Source: Coriobacteriales bacterium (lineage in GTDB: Bacteria > Actinomycetota > Coriobacteriia > Coriobacteriales > UBA8131). Taken from it: a stretch of 5,681 bases of DNA. Position 1 is the stretch's first letter. The number at the start of each line of letters is the position of its first letter. Below the pieces are notes generated by a model. It was not told where the DNA came from and made no database searches. It saw only the letters and a list, made by a program, of their open reading frames with translations. The translations under genes and the position numbers were made by a program. Location: contig JAITEK010000044.1 in NCBI GenBank assembly GCA_031282085.1, forward strand, positions 1 through 5,681. Reading direction: 5' to 3'. Positions 1 through 4,962 of this stretch are shown piece after piece.

Positions 1-107
1 GTGCAGTAGGTGACCTCACCGCCCTGTGAGATAGCAGCGGCAACCGAAGGAGCGAACAACGCCTTGCGAGCCTGCGCGATCATGCCCGTGAAATCATCCG
101 AACGCAT
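1..107 (-). CDS. 5' end of a divergent gene, possibly a beta-lactamase-family serine hydrolase (partial)
   Basis: Reading the minus strand from 107 to the left edge gives an uninterrupted 35-residue N-terminus beginning MRSDDFTGMIAQARK and ending AAAISQGGEVTYC. The start is well supported: GGAGG (complement of 113-117) lies 5 nt before the ATG, and the other nearby ATG (at 112) is out of frame and soon hits a stop. The gene runs off the window, so its length and catalytic motifs are not visible. The pattern of an amphipathic helix followed by a small-residue strand and a GGEV turn resembles the opening of beta-lactamase/esterase-B type serine hydrolases (typically a segment like pGaavaV..dGevvy). 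That assignment is a weak inference; the existence of the gene is better supported than its family. It is transcribed divergently from the alpha/beta hydrolase at 213. Confidence 0.6.
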   Translation of the reverse strand, partial: MRSDDFTGMIAQARKALFAPSVAAAISQGGEVTYC

Positions 108-212
108 AGCATCCTCCACGTCTCAAGTAGTGCTTTTGTCAATGCCATTCATTATAATCATTATGTTCTGCAGGGAAATACTGATTATGCATCTTAAAAA
201 GAGGCGGTTGCC
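108..212. promoter_or_regulatory. Divergent intergenic promoter region
   Basis: This AT-rich gap separates the starts of two divergent genes. For the plus strand, TTGTCA (136-141) and CATTAT (159-164) lie 17 bp apart and match sigma70 -35/-10 consensus at 5/6 and 4/6. The 8-bp palindrome ATTATAAT (151-158) reads as a perfect TATAAT on each strand, so it could be the -10 of the minus-strand gene, although no good minus-strand -35 is seen 17 bp away. CATTAT is directly repeated at 150-155 and 159-164, 9 bp apart, which could also be a protein-binding site. These are consensus matches read by eye and not proven promoters. Confidence 0.45.
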
Positions 213-1166
213 ATGTCCAAGCTTGTGTACTCTGAAGAATACCTCGATACCGGAGCGCCTCAATATCTGCTGCATATTCCCGCCGCCGAACCGGCGCCCG
301 TGCTGCTGTTCGTGCACGGCGGACCGGGCTTCTCCCAATCCTTTCTGGGCTATTGGCTCAAGAAGTGGTGGAAGGAGATGGTCACCCTCGTATTCTGGGA
401 CCAGCGCGGCTGCGGCAAGAGCCTCGCGGCAAGCGCCAAACCCGTAACCTATCCCATCACTGTCGACGACGTAAAACGCGACATGAAGGCCGTAGTCGAC
501 CATCTAAAGCAGCGTTATAACACGCAGAAGATCGTCGTGATGGGGCACTCGTGGGGAAGCGTGCTCGGCAGCCTCTATGCCCTTGAGCACCCCGAGGACC
601 TGCTGCTGTATATCGGAGTAGGGCAGGCCATCGAGATGCACGAGAACGAGCGGCGGGCCTGGGAGGCCTTGCGCGAGAATATCCTTGAGGCGGGCAACAC
701 CAAAGACCTCGCAGCTCTGCCTGCGTTTGAAAGCATCGAGTATCTGCCCCATCTCGACGAGCCGCAACCCAACCTTGAAGCCTTCATGCGTCTGCGCTAC
801 AAATACCGTATGCTGGTCAAATTGGGCCCGAGCGAGATACTGCTCTTCATGCGCAACCCCGCTTTCAGATTCTCGGATTTCTCATTCTTCAAAAAGAGTG
901 TTGAGCGGCTTCGGTGGGGCCTGATAGACTATCTGCGGGTGTTTGACCTGCAGGCCTGCGGCCACACGTACCAGGTGCCTATCGCCTATCTCCTGGGAGC
1001 GGACGACACGCAGGTCTCAACGAGCTTGGCCGTCGAATACTTTGAGCAGATACAGGCCCCGCGCAAACTCCTGCGCGTCATCCCGAACGCGAAGCACAAC
1101 ACCATGTACGACGCCCCGCAGCCCTTCACCGACGCCCTGCGCGAAGCCCTGGACCTCATCGAGTAA
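213..1166 (+). CDS. Alpha/beta hydrolase, proline iminopeptidase-like (peptidase family S33)
   Basis: The 317-residue product is a complete alpha/beta hydrolase, likely cytoplasmic as no signal peptide is seen. Family landmarks are in the right order: oxyanion-hole motif HGGPG (35-39), DQRGCGKS (63-70), nucleophile elbow GHSWGS (111-116, Ser113), acidic residue in LGADD (probably Asp265), and catalytic His295 in the NAKHN segment. HGGPG plus DQRG.G.S is characteristic of proline iminopeptidases and close relatives, which release N-terminal proline or other residues from small peptides. A cap domain occupies about 140-245. The length matches the family (about 290-320). The ATG at 213 follows GAGGCGG (201-207) with 5 nt spacing. 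Its substrate cannot be fixed from sequence, since S33 enzymes include esterases and other aminopeptidases. The gene stands apart from the transporter operon, separated by a 366-base gap. Confidence 0.88.
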   Translation: MSKLVYSEEYLDTGAPQYLLHIPAAEPAPVLLFVHGGPGFSQSFLGYWLKKWWKEMVTLVFWDQRGCGKSLAASAKPVTYPITVDDVKRDMKAVVDHLKQRYNTQKIVVMGHSWGSVLGSLYALEHPEDLLLYIGVGQAIEMHENERRAWEALRENILEAGNTKDLAALPAFESIEYLPHLDEPQPNLEAFMRLRYKYRMLVKLGPSEILLFMRNPAFRFSDFSFFKKSVERLRWGLIDYLRVFDLQACGHTYQVPIAYLLGADDTQVSTSLAVEYFEQIQAPRKLLRVIPNAKHNTMYDAPQPFTDALREALDLIE

Positions 1167-1188
1167 CCCAAGCTCCTAAAACCGGGTG

Positions 1189-1217
1189 TGGTGAAGTGGG
1201 GTAAGCTCTGGTAAAAT
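1189..1217 (+). promoter_or_regulatory. Candidate extended -10 promoter for the structured RNA and transporter operon
   Basis: TAAAAT (1212-1217) matches the sigma70 -10 at 5/6 and is preceded by TG one base upstream (1209-1210), making an extended -10 (TGGTAAAAT). Seventeen bases upstream is TGGTGA (1189-1194), a weak -35 (3/6), which extended -10 promoters tolerate. Initiation 6-7 nt downstream would fall at 1223-1224, the first bases of the RNA closing stem. That coincidence is the main reason to believe it. Confidence 0.55.
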
Positions 1218-1222
1218 CACAA

Positions 1223-1480
1223 GGTTCCCTCCGGGTCTGTGGTTGCGGAAGTTGAGCCGCTCGGCGCAGCTTCCTAGTCCATGGTAGACGCGGCCAAAAG
1301 GATCCACGTAAACGCGTGGCGCGAGTCGCGCGCGAGCACGGCGCGTCTTAGGGGTAAGCCGTACCGCCCGGTGTTTGAGGCATCCGCCTCCCGGGCGAGA
1401 GAGCCAGTAGTGAGATCGTATCAGGCAACCGCTCCGGTATGCGAGTGTGGGGTCAAAGACCAGGTCAGCTGGAGGGAACC
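1223..1480 (+). ncRNA. Unidentified highly structured RNA (about 258 nt), operon leader or stand-alone
   Basis: Pairings found by hand: closing stem 1223-1232 with 1471-1480 (10 perfect pairs, extendable by G1233-U1470 and G1234-C1469); second stem 1239-1246 with 1425-1432 (8 pairs, one G-U); hairpin 1247-1254/1267-1274 (8 pairs); stem 1286-1292/1342-1348 (7 pairs, plus two more after a bulged G1293) enclosing hairpins 1304-1309/1314-1319 (AAAC loop) and 1320-1323/1327-1330; stem 1365-1371/1391-1397 continuing after a 5-nt bulge into 1377-1381/1386-1390 (AUCC loop); and hairpin 1451-1454/1458-1461 (AAA loop). All these helices are mutually compatible and nested. I see no RNase P (GAGGAAAGUCC), SRP (GGAAGCAGCC-like core), tmRNA tag, T-box or common riboswitch signature. 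The 3' end is 52 nt from the ATG of the downstream lipoprotein gene, with no strong terminator between, so a cis-regulatory leader is the favoured reading. Strand is inferred from the promoter and the downstream gene. Confidence 0.6.
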
Positions 1481-1532
1481 TGTAGCACAGAACAAGCACT
1501 GTCTTTAATCGCGAGGCGAGAAAAGAGGAATC

Positions 1533-2507
1533 ATGGAACTCAGGCGTCGTACCCTGACAGGCATACTCAGCGTGGTCTTGGCAGCTGCCCTTCTGGGGCT
1601 CACCGGCTGCTTTGGTTTTGGCGGACAGGAGCAGCTTGTTCTGCCTGCGGCCAAGATAAAGGCTCCGAGCATCGCTCAGGACGGGGTCCTGCGCGTGGGA
1701 ATCGATCCCACGCACGCACCCTTTGCCGGCCGCTCAGGCAGCGAGATCATCGGTATCGACGTTGACGTGGCCGCCGCGCTGGCCGAGCAGATGGGCCTTG
1801 AGCTTGTGCTCGTCGAGACCAGCGGGCAAGACGTCAACGCCCTTCTCCGCGACGGAGCCGTTGATGTGGTTATGAGCATCCAGAGCGACTCGACCACTTC
1901 GAGCACTTCGACCACCTCGTTCAGCGAGGTCCAGGTCGGCCCCTACCTTGTTGACGGCCCCGCCTTCTTTGCGGTCGGTTTGTCGAGCGAACCGCAGGCC
2001 TTCGACTCCGCCCAGCTCAACGGTATGACGATAGCGGCCCAGGAGGGCTCGCTTTCTGCCTGGCAGGTGGGCAAAGACTACGGCGATGGTAGCCTACTGA
2101 CCTTCCCCTCGCTCAACGGCGCCTTTGACGAGCTCGCTTCGGGCAGGGTATCCTACGCTGCCGCCGACGCCATCGTCGGTTCCTTCCTCGCCATCCAATA
2201 CGAGAATGTCCGCTGCGAGGGGCTGCTGGCCGCGCCCCAGGGTGTCTACATGGGCGTCGCGGCCGACAAATCGGAGTTGGCGACGGCGCTCACCGAGGCG
2301 TTGAGGAGCCTGCGCGACAGCGGCAACCTCCAGGTGATTATTGCGAAGTGGCTCGGCCCCGTGTCGGCCCAGACGGTCTTGAGCGACCAGGCGATTGTTT
2401 CCCTCTCGTCGGGCAACAGCGCGGGTACAACCACCGAGACCCCGGCGCCCGCCATCGATGAGACCCTCGAGAATCCCGAAGAAACCAGCGGCGAGACCGA
2501 GGGTTAA
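1533..2507 (+). CDS. Divergent family 3 solute-binding lipoprotein of an amino-acid ABC transporter
   Basis: This 324-residue protein has an n-region with three arginines, a hydrophobic stretch and a lipobox LTGC with Cys26 as the predicted lipid-modified residue, so it should be anchored outside the membrane. The SBP_bac_3 fold spans about 50-276: GVLRVGIDPTHAPF (51-64), GIDVDVAAALAEQ (74-86), a lobe-crossing segment near 163-170, and a C-terminal helix ending KWLGP. Where canonical members have a T..(D/E)R motif whose arginine holds the ligand carboxylate, this protein has a Ser/Thr-only stretch (S120-T128) and about 5 extra residues compared with its paralogue at 2641. Residues 290-324 form a low-complexity, acidic, Thr/Glu-rich tail. 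The start is supported by AGAGGA (1524-1529), 3 nt before the ATG. It is co-oriented with the rest of the transporter operon. Its ligand is unknown; it may be specialised or a non-transport accessory. Confidence 0.85.
   Translation: MELRRRTLTGILSVVLAAALLGLTGCFGFGGQEQLVLPAAKIKAPSIAQDGVLRVGIDPTHAPFAGRSGSEIIGIDVDVAAALAEQMGLELVLVETSGQDVNALLRDGAVDVVMSIQSDSTTSSTSTTSFSEVQVGPYLVDGPAFFAVGLSSEPQAFDSAQLNGMTIAAQEGSLSAWQVGKDYGDGSLLTFPSLNGAFDELASGRVSYAAADAIVGSFLAIQYENVRCEGLLAAPQGVYMGVAADKSELATALTEALRSLRDSGNLQVIIAKWLGPVSAQTVLSDQAIVSLSSGNSAGTTTETPAPAIDETLENPEETSGETEG
1890..1916 (+). repeat. In-frame 9-bp tandem repeat (three units) in the binding-protein gene
   Basis: TCGACCACT (1890-1898), TCGAGCACT (1899-1907) and TCGACCACC (1908-1916) are three adjacent 9-mers differing by one or two bases. 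Each unit spans three whole codons and together they encode Ser/Thr residues 120-128. The repeat falls at the position of the ligand-carboxylate arginine motif in family 3 binding proteins. Confidence 0.8.
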
Positions 2508-2516
2508 GGGTTTTTT
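2463..2516 (+). terminator. Weak terminator or attenuator-like element after the first binding-protein gene
   Basis: ACCCTCG (2463-2469) pairs perfectly with CGAGGGT (2498-2504), and TTTTTT follows at 2511-2516. The 28-nt loop and the 6-nt gap between stem and T-run make it weaker than a standard intrinsic terminator. The stem overlaps the last codons of the gene. It could reduce read-through between the two binding-protein genes; it could also be chance. Confidence 0.25.
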
Positions 2517-2564
2517 GAGGCGGCTTACGATTAAATCGATGTTTCCGAGGATGATTCTTCCCGA

Positions 2565-2594
2565 CTTACACGATAAGTTGCGGTACTCTATACG
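2565..2594 (+). promoter_or_regulatory. Candidate internal promoter before the second binding-protein gene
   Basis: In the 133-base gap between the two lipoprotein genes, CTTACA (2565-2570, 4/6 to -35) and TATACG (2589-2594, 4/6 to -10) are 18 bp apart. A small hairpin, GTGC (2596-2599) with GCAC (2606-2609), lies just downstream in the predicted 5' leader. An internal promoter would let the canonical binding protein be made in excess of the first gene. This is a consensus match only. Confidence 0.35.
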
Positions 2595-2629
2595 GGTGCG
2601 CTTTAGCACGCAAAAGAGTGGTCGAGAAC

Positions 2630-2636
2630 AAGGAGG
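2630..2636 (+). promoter_or_regulatory. Strong Shine-Dalgarno sequence AAGGAGG
   Basis: AAGGAGG is the best ribosome binding site in the window. It lies 4 nt before the ATG at 2641 and 7 nt before a second in-frame ATG at 2644, so either may be the true start. It also shows that the longer open frame reaching back to 2395 is not the gene. Confidence 0.8.
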
Positions 2637-2640
2637 CTTT

Positions 2641-3474
2641 ATGATGTCTATGTCCAAGAAGGTAATTGCCGTCATGGCGGCGCTGGTGTTGGCGCTGAGC
2701 ATGGCACTCGTTGGCTGTTCGAGTGGTACGCCCAGCACGGATACGGGCGGTGCCACCGACACTACCGCCGACCTCAAACTCCTCAAAGAGGGCGTCTTGA
2801 CGGTTGGCTCCGATTGCGACTATCCGCCGTTCATCTCACTGGAGGGCGAAAAGCCGGTCGGTTTTGAGTACGATCTCCTGGAAGTGATAGCCGCCGACTT
2901 GGGTCTTACGCTTGAATATCTGCCCCCGCAGAGCTTCGACACCCTCATTACCGCCGTTCAGGGTGGGGGCAAGATGGACCTCGCCGTCTCATCGCTGACC
3001 ATCAACGATGAGCGCAAGGAATCGGTCAACTTCTGCACCCCGTACTTCGACTCCAACCAGGCTTGCGTAACGCTTGCGTCGAGCAACTATACCAAGGCGA
3101 GCGACTTTGAGGGCAAGACCGTGGGAGCACAGTCCGGCACTACCGGTTTTGACTGGGCGCAGGAGAACATCCCCGGCGCCACCGTAAAACCCTACAACCA
3201 GACCAGCGAGGGCCTGGCGGCACTGCAAGCCGGCAGCATCGAGGCGCTGTTCTTTGACGCCCCCATCGCTGAGTATCAGCTACAGACCAACTATCCCGAC
3301 ATGAAGATGATCGAGGTCATCCCGACCGCCGAGCAGTACGGCTTTGCCGTGAGCAAGGATAATCCCGCGCTGGAGAAGGCGGTCAACGACAGCCTCAAGA
3401 AGCTCATCGACGACGGCACCTATGCCGAGATATTCAAGCAATACTTCCCGAATCTTGAGCCGAGCATCAAGTAA
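2641..3474 (+). CDS. Family 3 solute-binding lipoprotein, polar amino-acid ABC transporter
   Basis: The 277-residue protein captures a substrate outside the cell for the adjacent permease. It has a short basic start (SKK), a hydrophobic segment and a lipobox LVGC with Cys26, followed by a Ser/Thr/Gly-rich linker to about residue 44. The SBP_bac_3 domain covers about 47-270 and is canonical: VGSDCDYPPF (55-64), GFEYDL (74-79), SSLTINDERKESVNF (117-131) with Arg125 as the expected ligand-carboxylate contact, and FFDAP (204-208) with Asp207 as the expected amino-group contact. This residue set indicates an alpha-amino acid ligand; which one (Gln, Glu, Arg, cystine and others) cannot be told. Length is normal for the family. 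ATG 2641 or 2644 is chosen from the AAGGAGG site. The permease begins 23 bases after its stop, so they are very likely co-transcribed. Confidence 0.92.
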   Translation: MMSMSKKVIAVMAALVLALSMALVGCSSGTPSTDTGGATDTTADLKLLKEGVLTVGSDCDYPPFISLEGEKPVGFEYDLLEVIAADLGLTLEYLPPQSFDTLITAVQGGGKMDLAVSSLTINDERKESVNFCTPYFDSNQACVTLASSNYTKASDFEGKTVGAQSGTTGFDWAQENIPGATVKPYNQTSEGLAALQAGSIEALFFDAPIAEYQLQTNYPDMKMIEVIPTAEQYGFAVSKDNPALEKAVNDSLKKLIDDGTYAEIFKQYFPNLEPSIK

Positions 3475-3497
3475 CAGACGGGTAAGGAACGATTTTT

Positions 3498-4952
3498 ATG
3501 AAGCACAGCACCGCCGCCAGAGCATTGCGACCTGCAGTTGCCTTGGTGGCGGTGTGCTTTCTCGTCCTGGGTCTGTTCCTGGCGTTGCCGGCGCATGACG
3601 CCTTTGCCCTGACCACGGATAGGACGACGGCAAAGTCCAACGAGGACGGCGGCAAGAGCGTTATCGGCGGCGATCCGACGAGGCTCTCCTGGGAGGGAAC
3701 GGTTGGCGCGGACGAGACCGTCAGCAGCATCACGCTTGAGTTCCCCGCGGATTGCCGGCTTGCCGATGACGCCTACGTCAAGGTGCAGGAAATCATCATG
3801 GATGATCCCGCCCGCCCCGTCCATGACGAGAGCATCGTCTACACCGAGGAGCTGACCCCCGAGTCCCTGACGCTTGAGTTCGCCAACGGGTTGCGCGCCA
3901 ATAACAAGGTCATCGTGCAGGTCTACGGCTTCATCCTGCCGGCGGTCTCGGGCGACTACGCCATCGGCGTGTCCTATGTCGATGGTACGGGGGCGAGCCA
4001 CGACCTGGGCGACTCTCCGGCCATTAGCGCCGTCGCCATCACAACCACGCAGCGCATCGTCAACTGGCTGAGCGAGCAGGAATGGGTGCAGGCGTGGAAC
4101 TCGGTGAAATTCCTCAACATCTTCCTCAATCCGCTTTGGATAGTCGCCTCGATCCCCAATCTGTTCTTCGGGTGGCTGCGCTCCATCGGGTTGGTGCTGC
4201 TGGGCTTTCCGCTTGCTATCCCTGTTGGTCTGGGTATCTCGTTTCTGCGTATGTCCAAGCTGCGGGTGCTGCGTTTTATCTCAAGCATCTACGTTAACGT
4301 CATCCGCGGAACGCCGCTGTTTCTCCAGATATACATTGCGTGGTTTGGCTTGCCGCTGCTGGGCATCAAGCCGCCCGATTACGCGTTGGGCTTTCTCGTC
4401 CTCGCGATGAACTCAAGCGCGTATCTGGCCGAGATCTTCCGCGCGGGCATCCAATCCATACACAAGGGGCAGTTCGAGGCGGCCTCGTCGCTGGGCATGA
4501 ACGGCGCGCAGACGATGTTCTTCGTCATCATCCCGCAGACCATCCGCCGCGTTTTGCCGACGATGACCTCGGAGTTCATCCTGCTGTTCAAGGACACCTC
4601 GCTTCTGGCAGCGGTCGGCGTATTCGAGATGATGAACTTTGCGAAGATCAGCGTGAACGTCTCGGGCAACATGACGCCCTACGTGGTTGCAGCGGGCTAC
4701 TACCTGCTCGTGACGCTGCCGCTCATCCGAGCCATCTCCGTGTTTGAGCGCAAGCTCGCCGCCTCCGATGGCCGCGAGACGCCGTCCGACAGCAAGAAGA
4801 AGGGCAAAGGTGACGACAAGGATGAAGGCAGCGGCGAGAACACCGCGCCGCAGACCAAACGCGTGGGCCTGTTCAAGACGATAGCGCCGCTCTCGGCGGT
4901 GGACGCCCAGCCCAGCCCCGGCATCACCCCCGAGCAACATGACAGTCAGTGA
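3498..4952 (+). CDS. Amino-acid ABC transporter permease (HisM/GlnP family) with a secreted N-terminal domain
   Basis: The 484-residue product is roughly twice the usual 215-250. Residues 1-37 are a signal peptide or signal anchor (basic RPAVAL region, long hydrophobic core, possible cleavage after AFA at 35-37). Residues 38-185 form a soluble, strand-rich, acidic region with no hydrophobic segment and no family I recognise. The transporter part begins near 200: five likely membrane segments at about 227-249, 261-289, 294-314, 358-378 and 396-415, the RGTPLFLQ motif (270-277), and the cytoplasmic EAA loop (E327-A-A, G333, to LP353-354) that docks on the ATPase. A charged Lys/Asp/Gly-rich tail of about 65 residues follows (420-484). 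Five segments with an outside N-terminus, as in HisM/HisQ, put the extra domain outside, consistent with the signal sequence. AAGGA (3484-3488) lies 9 nt before the ATG. Its stop overlaps or nearly abuts the ATPase start. Confidence 0.9.
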   Translation: MKHSTAARALRPAVALVAVCFLVLGLFLALPAHDAFALTTDRTTAKSNEDGGKSVIGGDPTRLSWEGTVGADETVSSITLEFPADCRLADDAYVKVQEIIMDDPARPVHDESIVYTEELTPESLTLEFANGLRANNKVIVQVYGFILPAVSGDYAIGVSYVDGTGASHDLGDSPAISAVAITTTQRIVNWLSEQEWVQAWNSVKFLNIFLNPLWIVASIPNLFFGWLRSIGLVLLGFPLAIPVGLGISFLRMSKLRVLRFISSIYVNVIRGTPLFLQIYIAWFGLPLLGIKPPDYALGFLVLAMNSSAYLAEIFRAGIQSIHKGQFEAASSLGMNGAQTMFFVIIPQTIRRVLPTMTSEFILLFKDTSLLAAVGVFEMMNFAKISVNVSGNMTPYVVAAGYYLLVTLPLIRAISVFERKLAASDGRETPSDSKKKGKGDDKDEGSGENTAPQTKRVGLFKTIAPLSAVDAQPSPGITPEQHDSQ

Positions 4953-4962
4953 GTGGGTGGGT

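Noticed and set aside
1223..1480. Identification of the RNA as 6S, SRP, RNase P, tmRNA, T-box, SAM, cobalamin or lysine RNA
   Set aside because: The conserved core sequences I know for these classes were not found. A GGCAACC at 1424-1430 recalls SAM-I riboswitches, but the AGAGAGGUGGAGGGA-like opening and the 3' partner motif are missing.
1281..1508. 75-codon open frame on the plus strand in the large intergenic gap
   Set aside because: It has no ribosome binding site before its ATG, its protein is Arg/Ala-rich with no recognisable pattern, and its bases are accounted for by RNA helices.
1484..1509. Intrinsic terminator after the structured RNA
   Set aside because: Only a 4-bp stem (1487-1490 with 1499-1502) and a broken T-run (CTTTAAT) are present, too weak to call a terminator, though a ligand-dependent alternative fold cannot be excluded.
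1176..1715. 179-codon minus-strand frame across the gap and into the first binding-protein gene
   Set aside because: It overlaps a well supported lipoprotein gene on the other strand, spans the structured RNA, and its composition looks like translated non-coding GC-rich DNA.
2395..2640. 82-codon upstream extension of the second binding-protein gene
   Set aside because: The extension overlaps the end of the preceding gene in another frame, would bury the lipoprotein signal peptide inside the protein, and ignores the AAGGAGG site directly before 2641.
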